From: Bacteroidota bacterium
Lineage (GTDB): Bacteria > Bacteroidota > Bacteroidia > Bacteroidales > Lentimicrobiaceae
Direction: 5' to 3'
Assembly: GCA_023441805.1 (NCBI GenBank)
Contig: JAEZNO010000018.1
Location: forward strand, 1-64,000
DNA: 64,000 nucleotides
Below are positions 45,288-52,832 of this stretch, in pieces (the first letter of the stretch is position 1; each line of letters opens with the position of its first letter). The notes beneath the pieces were generated by a model. It saw only the letters and a program-made list of their open reading frames with translations, ran no database searches and was not told where the DNA came from. The position numbers and the translations under genes are program-made.

Positions 45288-45941
45288 TTAGAATGGTCTC
45301 AATGCAATACCGAAAGAAACGGGATAAATTGCTGGGCCGGCTGTTTCATCAAATATCGTTGACAAAGAGTAGAATCCCATGAAATTGATCCATTTATATC
45401 CTATCTGTACTGTTGGTCCGTAGCGCCAGTTCTCGAGGTTAGGAAGTTTACCCTCCTTAATCTTAATATCGCGGCCACCTGCAGGATTATCACCTTTGTA
45501 TTTAGTGTGTGCACTGAGCATAAAGCCCGCCTTTACTCCAATAGCAAACCTGAATCCTTTTTCACTCTTAAAGCGGAACTCAGCCGGGATGTCAACATAA
45601 GTAAGTTGCAGTTTATTAATCTTATAATCAACACCATCAGCATAAGGAGTAAAAAATGAAACATTTGAGGTGTCCATCAATGCTGCATTACTATGCAGAT
45701 TGTGCATTCCTAAACCCAAGCCTATAGCCAATGAAAGCCTGCTGTTAGGTATGGGGTAGTTGTACATGCCATAAATGTTAACACCCGGATTAAATCCGCG
45801 AAATTCAACACCATCAGGTTCATCTAATACGATGTCATTGAAAATATCAATACCGGTTGTAAACTTTTCAGGTACATTAGTTTGCGCTTGAACAGCTGAG
45901 ATCAAAAGAACGGCTGCAAAAAGGGTAAATATCTTCCTCAT
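45288..45941 (-). CDS. Outer membrane beta-barrel (porin-family-like) protein, 217 aa
   Basis: A signal peptide (MRKIFTLFAAVLLISAVQAQ) is followed by alternating strands with aromatic residues, typical of the eight-stranded PorT/OmpA-like barrels of Bacteroidota (for example LSLAIGLGLGMHNL, DIPAEFRFKSEKGFRFAIGV). The end residues SFGIALRPF carry the terminal aromatic residue expected for outer membrane insertion. The frame is open to 46034, but a -7 box at 45983-45990 on the minus strand would start transcription inside that extension. The ATG at 45941 has the normal signal peptide, so I chose it. Function beyond being an outer membrane barrel is unknown. Confidence 0.85.
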   Translation of the reverse strand: MRKIFTLFAAVLLISAVQAQTNVPEKFTTGIDIFNDIVLDEPDGVEFRGFNPGVNIYGMYNYPIPNSRLSLAIGLGLGMHNLHSNAALMDTSNVSFFTPYADGVDYKINKLQLTYVDIPAEFRFKSEKGFRFAIGVKAGFMLSAHTKYKGDNPAGGRDIKIKEGKLPNLENWRYGPTVQIGYKWINFMGFYSLSTIFDETAGPAIYPVSFGIALRPF

Positions 45942-45982
45942 TGTATAAGGTTTTTGATTAAGTTTAATTTTAGAGGTGAATA

Positions 45983-45990
45983 CAAAGATA
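45983..45990 (-). promoter_or_regulatory. -7 box of the barrel-protein gene
   Basis: CAAAGATA on the plus strand is TATCTTTG on the minus strand, matching TAnnTTTG. It predicts a start near 45976 and a leader of about 35 nt. Confidence 0.45.
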
Positions 45991-46023
45991 ACAACAAACA
46001 TCATCTTTATCGCCTGATTTTTG

Positions 46024-46031
46024 TAAATTTG
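46024..46031 (+). promoter_or_regulatory. -7 box of tRNA-Arg
   Basis: TAAATTTG, 18 nt before the mature 5' end of the tRNA, fits a tRNA promoter of this phylum. Confidence 0.5.
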
Positions 46032-46049
46032 CATCCTAATCGTAAAAAA

Positions 46050-46123
46050 GGCCCCGTAGTTCAGCTGAATAGAACGTCAGATTCCGGTTCTGAAAGTCAC
46101 AGGTTTGAATCCTGTCGGGGTCA
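46050..46123 (+). tRNA. tRNA-Arg (anticodon CCG)
   Basis: All arms fold: acceptor GGCCCCG/CGGGGTC (one G-U), D arm GTTC/GAAC, anticodon stem TCAGA/TCTGA with loop TTCCGGT giving anticodon CCG (codon CGG), variable AAGTC, and T arm ACAGG/CCTGT around TTTGAAT. Length is 74 nt including discriminator A. The 3' CCA is not encoded. The T-loop first positions read TTTGAAT, where the usual pattern is TTCGAAT. Confidence 0.95.
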
Positions 46124-46134
46124 CTTCTACAAAT

Positions 46135-46178
46135 AATAGCCGACTGATTATACAATTATCAGCCGGCTATTTTATTTT
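46135..46178 (+). terminator. Terminator after tRNA-Arg
   Basis: AATAGCCGACTGAT (46135-46148) pairs with ATCAGCCGGCTATT (46158-46171) with one mismatch, followed by TTATTTTT. Confidence 0.8.
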
Positions 46179-46217
46179 TCCGGAAATGTCAAAATTTCAT
46201 TTCTTTGGTGAAGTTTT

Positions 46218-46436
46218 CAGAACCCTGACGGTTATGATAACAAGTCATTCTATACAACGTTTGCTAACGTCAATCTGAATGCCGGTGTAGTTATCAGGCC
46301 AACATTTAAAAATAGGATTGGTCTGATGCTTGGAATGGGTACTATGGAGAGATTTTGTCTGGAAATTAAGATTGTGATACAAGTAAATCTAAACCCGGGA
46401 AATGTTAATTATAAGACCATTGATGATATCGATTGA
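46218..46436 (+). pseudogene. Possible remnant of a beta-barrel protein gene, about 72 codons
   Basis: The plus-strand frame from 46218 to the TGA at 46434-46436 is open but has no suitable start codon. It encodes an outer-membrane-strand-like peptide (TTFANVNLNAGVVIRPTF, then RIGLMLGMGTM). The pattern of alternating residues matches porin-family barrels such as the neighbour at 45288. An upstream in-frame stop at about 46209 cuts it off. It looks like a truncated fragment left beside the tRNA gene. It ends 3 bp before the stop of the convergent glycosyltransferase gene. Confidence 0.4.
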
Positions 46437-46439
46437 GCT

Positions 46440-47969
46440 TTACTTTTCGGCAGTTATTTCCTGATATCTCAGTTCATAGTGCCGGTTGAAGCTTTCACGA
46501 GGCTTTCTGCATACATATACAGTTGCACCTTTTTCTCTCGCATATGGGTTAGAAATCTTCCCTTCTATTTCTATTTTCTCAAATAATGCCCCTACATCTG
46601 ACGCTAATTCCCAATTGATATAGATTAAAGTTGATATTTCGTTAGTAAAGCTTTTAGGAGCCCAATAAATGAAGCTTTCAGCAAACGAAACCGATTGCGG
46701 TAGTCCATACTGTTTTCCGAGTACTGTTATTGCACCTGCCTGACCATAATTCTCACAGAAAATAATTGTAGAGTCAGGATCACACTTCCTCCAGGCTGCT
46801 GCTGTAATTTCAGCTAATTCATCCCATCCAAGCATGTCGGAGTAATCCTGAGGAAGTTTGTTATAGTTGTTTTTTTCATCGCGACGTATAGCGTCATTGC
46901 CGATAACAGAAGCCATACCATCGAAATACTGTTCCAGTTTTTCAGGTGAATGTATGGGTTTGGCCATCGGGAATGACACATATCCGGAAAATAGAATTAC
47001 CAGAACCATCAGTACTCTGATATATCGGTTCTTTACTTTAATGGCAAAAAATGTACCTCCTACTGCTGAAAGGAAGGGATATATTCCTGCCGAATAGTAG
47101 CTTTTACCCTTCAATAAAAGAAACAGTGCTAAAACTCCGATACAAACCCACCCGAGAATTCTGTACTCCTTCATCTCTTTTGATATCAAAAACCATACTA
47201 TTCCCGGGAGGATAATAAGGGTTGACGGCATTACCATAAGCAACTGCTCGCTTAAAAATGTAGCAGGACTCATATTTACCAACTGTGAGCTTCGAAGCTC
47301 CGACATGTGCCTGATTACCGGAAAATCATGAAGGTATTGCCAGATAAGATTAGGCAATGCAATAACAATTGCTATGATAAATGCTAACCAAAGATGCCTT
47401 GAGGCAAATAATTTCCTGTATTTACTGAATGACAGTGCTACCAATACCGGAATAATCAGAAAGACAATATTGTACTTATTCAGAAACGCAATTCCCGTAA
47501 CAATGCCAAACAGAATAATGAGATCAGGATTTCGTGTATTTATAAATCGTAAGAGAATAAAAATCAGCAATGTCCAGAAAAAGAGATCGAATGGTACCGG
47601 TTGGAACAAAGAATAGACCCGGATAAAGAGTACGGTTGCAACGAATGATAAAACTGATAATACTTGTGAAAAAGGGCCACCTTTCATTTCCTTAGCCATT
47701 GAGGCTATTATATAAACGAGCAGTCCGCCGGTAACGGCAGGCAGGAATTTCGTTGCAAAGAGAGTGAAGCCAAAAATCCTGACTGACAGGAATGCCATTA
47801 TACCTATGAATGGCGGAACTGAATTGTAGCCGGCAGCAGGATGTTCAGCCATTGATATATACAATAGTTCATCACGATGAAAGCCAAGTACATTAGGTGT
47901 TAGTAGTTGCAGTGCTAAAGCTAATACTCCAAGAATAATAGCTAAATAATCTTCTCTTCGAAATGCCAT
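46440..47969 (-). CDS. GT39/ArnT-like membrane glycosyltransferase, 509 aa
   Basis: This is a multi-spanning glycosyltransferase of the dolichyl-phosphate-mannose type (PMT_2/ArnT, GT-C fold). The first periplasmic loop contains FHRDELLYISMAEHP (about 30-44), whose acidic pair is the catalytic D-E found in this family, followed by GYNSVPPFIG. About 11 hydrophobic helices extend to about 345. The rest (about 345-509) is a soluble periplasmic domain that includes YSDMLGWDELAEITAAAW. Such enzymes move a sugar from a lipid-phosphate carrier to a lipid or protein on the outer face of the inner membrane. The acceptor is unknown. It is divergent from the secreted-protein gene at 48083, with a perfect palindrome in the spacer. 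Confidence 0.88.
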   Translation of the reverse strand: MAFRREDYLAIILGVLALALQLLTPNVLGFHRDELLYISMAEHPAAGYNSVPPFIGIMAFLSVRIFGFTLFATKFLPAVTGGLLVYIIASMAKEMKGGPFSQVLSVLSFVATVLFIRVYSLFQPVPFDLFFWTLLIFILLRFINTRNPDLIILFGIVTGIAFLNKYNIVFLIIPVLVALSFSKYRKLFASRHLWLAFIIAIVIALPNLIWQYLHDFPVIRHMSELRSSQLVNMSPATFLSEQLLMVMPSTLIILPGIVWFLISKEMKEYRILGWVCIGVLALFLLLKGKSYYSAGIYPFLSAVGGTFFAIKVKNRYIRVLMVLVILFSGYVSFPMAKPIHSPEKLEQYFDGMASVIGNDAIRRDEKNNYNKLPQDYSDMLGWDELAEITAAAWRKCDPDSTIIFCENYGQAGAITVLGKQYGLPQSVSFAESFIYWAPKSFTNEISTLIYINWELASDVGALFEKIEIEGKISNPYAREKGATVYVCRKPRESFNRHYELRYQEITAEK

Positions 47970-48001
47970 AAAACCTTAATATTATTTTTTTGAAATTTAC
48001 A

Positions 48002-48015
48002 GCTAAATATTTAGC
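48002..48015. promoter_or_regulatory. 14-bp perfect palindrome in a divergent spacer
   Basis: GCTAAATATTTAGC lies between the glycosyltransferase start (47969, minus) and the secreted-protein start (48083, plus). The position suits an operator for a dimeric regulator. Its A+T content makes chance possible. Confidence 0.35.
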
Positions 48016-48082
48016 AAAATCCGTTAAAATTGACCACCTTCATTATATATTCAAACTTTCAACTAACCAAAAACCAACCTTA

Positions 48083-49582
48083 ATGAAAAAGTTTCTATTA
48101 CTTCTTTGTATTGTTGTCATCCCGGGTCTCATGGCTGCTCAAACGGAAATGGGAAGAATTAATGTCTCCGACTGGGTACTCTTTTCGACCGGATCAAACA
48201 AGCAAATAAAAAAGATCAACGACACTACCATGTATGCTTATTACAGGTCGGGTCCTGATAAATCGGGTATAAAGATATTCGATAAAAAGATGAATATCAT
48301 AAGAGACATACCATTGGAATTAACCAAAAACAAGAAAGTAATCTTTACCAGGAGAGCTTATGCTGAATTCATTTCATTTCCATATACGTTTTACCGACCC
48401 GACATCAGGGCAGTTGTTATTGTGGGGTATACGAAAAATGACCGAAAGGACTTTTCAGTTGTAGGTATCACCTACAGCATTGACGGAGCCGGCTTGCTCG
48501 ATGTACAGGAACTTGCTAACACATCTTCCGACAACTTCCTTATCAGATATTCAAATAATGAGGCGTATTTCGTTATTGCCGAGCTATTGAAAAAGAATAC
48601 GGAAAAAGGTTATAAGGTTAAATACGATGTATTCAATACAGAATGTACTAAAGTCTTGTCAACCGAAGGTGACCTGATCAGACATACTGATAATTATTTC
48701 AGAATATTGGATAATGGTGAGTTGATTCTCTTCAATATTAAAGAAAGAGGACGGGAGATGACTTATCAGTTTACAAGAGTCGATAAGTTTGGTAATAAGT
48801 CTACTGCTGTTTATGCTCCGCCTAAATCAAGTAAAGAAAATTACAACGGATTTAGTATAATCCAATCAGCCGCCGGTGAGTATTTTGCAACCAGCATTAA
48901 ATACAAGACTAAAGCCGACGGTTTTGCAATATTGAAAATTGACTTTGATAACAATACTGTAAAGAAAATTACCGAAAAGACCTTTGATAAGACTGCCTTT
49001 GCTAAACTTAATTCAATCAGAACGAAGAGTGTACGAATGGTTGATAAAAAATTAAAACCAATCAGAAAGTTCACTACTTACTCTATCTACAACACATCAG
49101 CCGATGAAGATAATATTTATATTATTCTTCAAAACTCTTATGTAAAGGTCAAGAGATCAAGATACAATACAACATATACGTATGTTCAAGAAGGGCTGAT
49201 TGTTGGTTGTTACAACAATATAGGTGACGAACAATGGATTACACCCATCAGGAGTCTGGCTAAACAAATTGAAGGTGATATGAACAGTATTAATGGCAAC
49301 GGACTTTCAGTTGCTCCCAGCCTTTATGAGACACCGGATGATATTTGCCTGTTGCTCAGAAGTCAGAACAAAACCTTTTACACAAGGATAGATAAGGCTA
49401 CCGGTAAGGATATTGAGCCTGTACTTATTCTGGATGATGAAAAGACCGCAACAAATGCCAATTGCTTTGGCTGGTTTGATGATGATGAATTCATCGTTCT
49501 CTCAATGAAAGGATTATCACTTTGGAAGAAGAATGACTTTTGGCTAAAATCAATCAAGATCAATGATAAACCTGAAATATAG
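48083..49582 (+). CDS. Secreted hypothetical protein, 499 aa
   Basis: A clean signal peptide (MKKFLLLLCIVVIPGLMAAQ) starts at the ATG at 48083. The frame is open to 47990, but the extra 31 residues lack sense and would place the signal internally. The mature part alternates short beta strands with charged loops, in a beta-propeller-like manner (YAYYRSGPDKSGIKIFDK, VVGITYSIDGAGLLDVQEL, YLxLRSxN-like LLLRSQNKTFYTRIDKA). No metal or catalytic motif and no T9SS sorting domain are seen, so a periplasmic location is most likely. I do not recognise the family. It is divergent from the glycosyltransferase gene and stands 54 bp before the convergent pabC gene. Confidence 0.78.
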   Translation: MKKFLLLLCIVVIPGLMAAQTEMGRINVSDWVLFSTGSNKQIKKINDTTMYAYYRSGPDKSGIKIFDKKMNIIRDIPLELTKNKKVIFTRRAYAEFISFPYTFYRPDIRAVVIVGYTKNDRKDFSVVGITYSIDGAGLLDVQELANTSSDNFLIRYSNNEAYFVIAELLKKNTEKGYKVKYDVFNTECTKVLSTEGDLIRHTDNYFRILDNGELILFNIKERGREMTYQFTRVDKFGNKSTAVYAPPKSSKENYNGFSIIQSAAGEYFATSIKYKTKADGFAILKIDFDNNTVKKITEKTFDKTAFAKLNSIRTKSVRMVDKKLKPIRKFTTYSIYNTSADEDNIYIILQNSYVKVKRSRYNTTYTYVQEGLIVGCYNNIGDEQWITPIRSLAKQIEGDMNSINGNGLSVAPSLYETPDDICLLLRSQNKTFYTRIDKATGKDIEPVLILDDEKTATNANCFGWFDDDEFIVLSMKGLSLWKKNDFWLKSIKINDKPEI

Positions 49583-49636
49583 AGAACGCAACAGGAGATA
49601 TGAGCGTAAAAGGCGATTTAGAGCCAAACAAGCGAA

Positions 49637-50239
49637 CTAAAAACTGATTTTATCTACAGGATAAGCCCTTGTCAGGTCAAAATCATTCATGGCATTTATT
49701 AGCATCCAATGGCTGAATTGACTTAAGTCATCCTGAGATATTTTACGTTCCCGGATAATGCCCCTTGCCAGTAACCGTGCGCGACAAGTTCCGGGTAATA
49801 ATGGTTCAGCAGGAGTATACCATTGTTCTTCATGTTTAAACACGATATTGGCTATACTTGAATCAGTTATGTAGCCATTTCTGACTATCAGTACATCATC
49901 GCACTTACCCCTATGGGTGAAGAGTTCATCAATTTTTCTGCGGTTTAAGTACTTATGTTTATAGTTGAGATTATCAACTGATACCGTTTTTAATGATGTA
50001 ACCATTCGAGGTGTAAATTCAGCAAATTCGACTGACCAATCAGATTCATTATACAGGAACCTGCACTTAAATATAGCGTCATCAGGTACATCAGGTACTT
50101 TGATTAATTGTGCCAGATCGGGTATCGCCTTTGCATATGGAAAAAGCTCTTGAAATGTCCTGGTTACCCTGTCTTGATGATAGGAGAGGTTATGAGGCAT
50201 TGCCTTTCGGATACAGATGGTCTCAAACAAATGGAACAT
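49637..50239 (-). CDS. pabC: Aminotransferase class IV, probable aminodeoxychorismate lyase, 200 aa
   Basis: This is a fold-type IV PLP enzyme. The start MFHLFETICIRKAMPHNL is the usual pabC opening, so I prefer the ATG at 50239 over the upstream ATGs at 50269 and 50260. The PLP lysine lies in LNYKHKYLNRRKIDEL (about 90-105), the DVLIVRNGYITDSSIANIVF segment (about 113-132) is the signature of the family, and TPAEPLLPGTCRARLL follows. It would release pyruvate from aminodeoxychorismate to give p-aminobenzoate for folate synthesis. It overlaps the end of pabB by 17 nt and is co-transcribed with it. At 200 residues it is shorter than E. coli PabC (about 270), as is usual in Bacteroidota. Confidence 0.85.
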   Translation of the reverse strand: MFHLFETICIRKAMPHNLSYHQDRVTRTFQELFPYAKAIPDLAQLIKVPDVPDDAIFKCRFLYNESDWSVEFAEFTPRMVTSLKTVSVDNLNYKHKYLNRRKIDELFTHRGKCDDVLIVRNGYITDSSIANIVFKHEEQWYTPAEPLLPGTCRARLLARGIIRERKISQDDLSQFSHWMLINAMNDFDLTRAYPVDKISF

Positions 50240-51395
50240 AGATTTTTGCCAGTAATTCATTGTACTCATCCTGTGGATCGCTTAAGGCAGTTATCCCTCC
50301 TCCACTCTTATAAAATAATTGACCGTTGATATTTTCAATAAATCTGATTGCAACGGCTACATCAAGATTTTCACCATCAAAATAACCAAAAATGCCGGTG
50401 TAGTATCCTCTGTTATAGTTTTCTATTTGCCTTATTATTTCAACAGTTCTGGTCTTGGGTGCACCGGTTACTGAGCCTGCCGGCAATAACTTATAAATTA
50501 TCTCACCCAGTCTGTCAATGTAAGATCCCTGCAATTCACCTTTTATTAGTGAACTAACCTGAAGCAATGCCCCTTTGTGAGTAGTGACTTTTTCAACATA
50601 CCTGAATTTTTCAACCACGACGTTTTCAGCTACCATATTTAAATCATTCCTTAGGAGGTCAATGATGGTATTATGCTCAAAATGCTCTTTTTCATGCGAT
50701 AACACTTTTCTCTCTGCATCAGGTATTGATGCATCAATTGTCCCTTTCATCGGGTTAGTTTCAATAATACCGTCACGTATGCTGATGAACCTTTCGGGTG
50801 AGAAAACAACAAACTTATCCTTATAAAGTAGCTTATACCTGGCATTGCTTCTTGCGAAGATCTCTTTCAAACTGTAATCTGATTCAACAGTTGTGGCAAA
50901 TGTCAAATTCAGTAGATAAGTGTCACCTTTATGCAAAGCCTTTTTTGCTTTGTAAAAGCCTTGCAAATAAATCTCAAAAGGCATCGGAAAAACTCTAATG
51001 TTATTTGCCGATCCCTCTAACGTAGTCTCTTTCCCATCTATACTTTTCCCTGCTTTGCCTGTTCCATTTCCATCTATGCCTTGTCCGTTTCCATCTCCAC
51101 CTGGTCTGGTTCCGTCTCCACTTATTCTATTGTCTACCATGTCAAATCTATTTCTTAAATCATCTGATGGTAGCTGATCATCCGGTTTGTTAGCTTCGGG
51201 TGACTCAGTAACATTAGTGGAAAAGGTGTAACCGAATTGATTCTCCGTTCTGAATTTGAAGAATATACCTTCTCTGGCGGCTTCCTCTAACGTGTAGATC
51301 TCTCCATTTCCGTCAAAATCAATAAGAAATAAAAACTTCTCACCTCTTTTTGCGAGATAACTGATCTTTTTACTTATTTCGCCGGTTATTTCCAT
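50223..51395 (-). CDS. pabB: Aminodeoxychorismate synthase component I with a low-complexity insert, 390 aa
   Basis: This is a chorismate-binding enzyme that aminates chorismate using ammonia from PabA. The core motifs are NPMKGTIDA (about 215-223), ERKVLSHEKEHFEHNTIIDLLRNDL-type helix (about 228-252), LLPAGSVTGAPKTRTVEII (about 307-325) and FYKSGGGITALSDP (about 365-378). The N-terminal part FLFLIDFDGNGEIY is normal. Unusual is a Gly/Asp-rich tract at about 88-125 made of seven-residue units (GDGTRPG, GDGNGQG, IDGNGTG), encoded by a 21-bp tandem repeat. It makes the protein about 50-60 residues longer than I would expect. The ATG at 51393-51395 stands 2 nt from the divergent pabA ATG. Confidence 0.88.
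   Translation of the reverse strand: MEITGEISKKISYLAKRGEKFLFLIDFDGNGEIYTLEEAAREGIFFKFRTENQFGYTFSTNVTESPEANKPDDQLPSDDLRNRFDMVDNRISGDGTRPGGDGNGQGIDGNGTGKAGKSIDGKETTLEGSANNIRVFPMPFEIYLQGFYKAKKALHKGDTYLLNLTFATTVESDYSLKEIFARSNARYKLLYKDKFVVFSPERFISIRDGIIETNPMKGTIDASIPDAERKVLSHEKEHFEHNTIIDLLRNDLNMVAENVVVEKFRYVEKVTTHKGALLQVSSLIKGELQGSYIDRLGEIIYKLLPAGSVTGAPKTRTVEIIRQIENYNRGYYTGIFGYFDGENLDVAVAIRFIENINGQLFYKSGGGITALSDPQDEYNELLAKIYVPFV
51031..51130. repeat. 21-bp coding minisatellite in pabB
   Basis: Three adjacent 21-nt units occupy 51068-51088, 51089-51109 and 51110-51130, each starting TTCCRTCT on the plus strand. A more degenerate relative covers 51031-51067. Because 21 is a multiple of 3, changes in copy number keep the pabB frame. 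Confidence 0.75.
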
Positions 51396-51397
51396 TT

Positions 51398-51973
51398 ATG
51401 ATAAACGTACTTCTGATTGATTTCCATGACAGTTTTACATACAACCTTGCAGCATTGCTAAGGATGAGTGCAAATATCCGGTTAAAGGTACTGTTCCCTG
51501 AAGAAGCAAAGATTGAAAAAATTTCACTCTTCGATAAATTAATTTTTTCTCCCGGACCCGGTTTGCCGTCAGAATATCCTATAATCGGAGAAATCCTCGA
51601 CATGTACAAAACAAATAAAAGCATTTTTGGAGTATGCCTGGGACATCAGGCAATTTGTGAGTACTTTGGAGGGAAATTGATTAATCTTGGGGAAGTACAT
51701 CACGGACGAATTAAAAAATTGAGGATCATTAAACGTGATTCACTCTTGTACCGCGAAATTCCTGATGAAAGCAGCGTTGGGGTGTATCACTCATGGTGTG
51801 TTGATTCTGCCGGTTTCCCTTCATGCTTCGATGTTTCAGCAGTTAGTGAAGACGGAATCATTATGAGCAGCGAGCATAAACATTATGATATCATGTCAGT
51901 GCAATTTCATCCTGAGTCTTTTATTACAGGTTATGGGCGACTAATAATGCAAAATTGGCTTACAAAAGCTTAG
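51398..51973 (+). CDS. pabA: Aminodeoxychorismate synthase glutamine amidotransferase, 191 aa
   Basis: This is a class I glutamine amidotransferase. The catalytic triad is visible: C80 in FGVCLGHQ, with H171 and E173 in QFHPES. The opening MINVLLIDFHDSFTYNL and SPGPGLPSE (about 51-59) are diagnostic of the TrpG/PabA family. Pairing with PabB rather than anthranilate synthase is inferred from adjacency to pabB and pabC. The gene is unusual in being divergent from pabB with start codons only 2 nt apart, so its promoter must lie within pabB coding DNA. Its stop is 1 nt from the stop of the convergent gene at 51975. Confidence 0.9.
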   Translation: MINVLLIDFHDSFTYNLAALLRMSANIRLKVLFPEEAKIEKISLFDKLIFSPGPGLPSEYPIIGEILDMYKTNKSIFGVCLGHQAICEYFGGKLINLGEVHHGRIKKLRIIKRDSLLYREIPDESSVGVYHSWCVDSAGFPSCFDVSAVSEDGIIMSSEHKHYDIMSVQFHPESFITGYGRLIMQNWLTKA

Positions 51974-51974
51974 C

Positions 51975-52820
51975 TCAGAACATGAACCCAAGCCTGAATG
52001 ATACCCTGTTATAATCGGTATTCACTTTGGTGGTATATGGTGAGTTTCCCCAATAATAATATGAGTTTTCATCGTGTGCCAGTTGCTGGAAATGATAGCC
52101 CATACTTAATAATAATGATGACCCCTCACCGATATGAAGTCTTATTCCTGCTTCAGGATTCAATTGAACTCCGCCATAGTATTTGACTATATCACCATAA
52201 TAGTTTTCAGTATCCGGCGGACTATTCAACGGGAGAGCATAACCTAATCTGAAAGATAGAAATGGCATAACATACTTCTGCGAAAGCATATATTTGAAAT
52301 CGGCAAAAATTGTACCTACACTCCATTCGTAATATTCATACCCAACACCGGCTCCTGCAAAGATCTTACTGTTGAATTGCCATCCTACGACTGTTGTTAA
52401 AGAGGGAACCGGCAGAAACCCATCCTGCCCTTGCCCAAATAATAATGCAACTGAGGTAATGTTGTACCAACCTTTATCCTTGTATGCTGCTTTCTGTCTT
52501 GATACTTCAAGCAGGCGACTCATTTTACCCTGAGGTTGATTTGCACTTTCGAGGTTTCGCCTGAAATCATCAGAGAAAGAAAAGTTATAACTGCTAATGC
52601 TGTCAATTTCAGAATTGCTAATATTGAAAATTCCACATTCATTAGCGAGTTGAATGTTACCTGACTGATCACGATATACGATCTGCCCGAAACGTACATC
52701 ACCGCCCTTTAAAAAAACAGCAACCGTCTCACCGGATTGCGCCGGTGAAACGATTGCTACTGATAACAGAACCAAAACAAGAGCAATATTAGTCAGATTA
52801 AATCTTTGTATCAGGGTCAT
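51975..52820 (-). CDS. Secreted/outer membrane beta-barrel-like protein, 281 aa
   Basis: A signal peptide (about 1-28, ending VSPAQ) is followed by a short SH3-like part (VAVFLKGGDVRFGQIVYRD, about 33-51; ISNSEIDSISSY) and then a C-terminal beta-barrel-like region (about 115-281) with alternating aromatic strands (FAGAGVGYEYYEW, LSFRLGYALPL, SLLLSMGYHFQ) ending in RVSFRLGFMF, with a terminal Phe. It is therefore expected in the outer membrane. It is last in the ECF sigma operon, 12 nt after the LVIVD lipoprotein gene. The specific function is unknown. Confidence 0.82.
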   Translation of the reverse strand: MTLIQRFNLTNIALVLVLLSVAIVSPAQSGETVAVFLKGGDVRFGQIVYRDQSGNIQLANECGIFNISNSEIDSISSYNFSFSDDFRRNLESANQPQGKMSRLLEVSRQKAAYKDKGWYNITSVALLFGQGQDGFLPVPSLTTVVGWQFNSKIFAGAGVGYEYYEWSVGTIFADFKYMLSQKYVMPFLSFRLGYALPLNSPPDTENYYGDIVKYYGGVQLNPEAGIRLHIGEGSSLLLSMGYHFQQLAHDENSYYYWGNSPYTTKVNTDYNRVSFRLGFMF

Positions 52821-52832
52821 CCCTTACTTATT

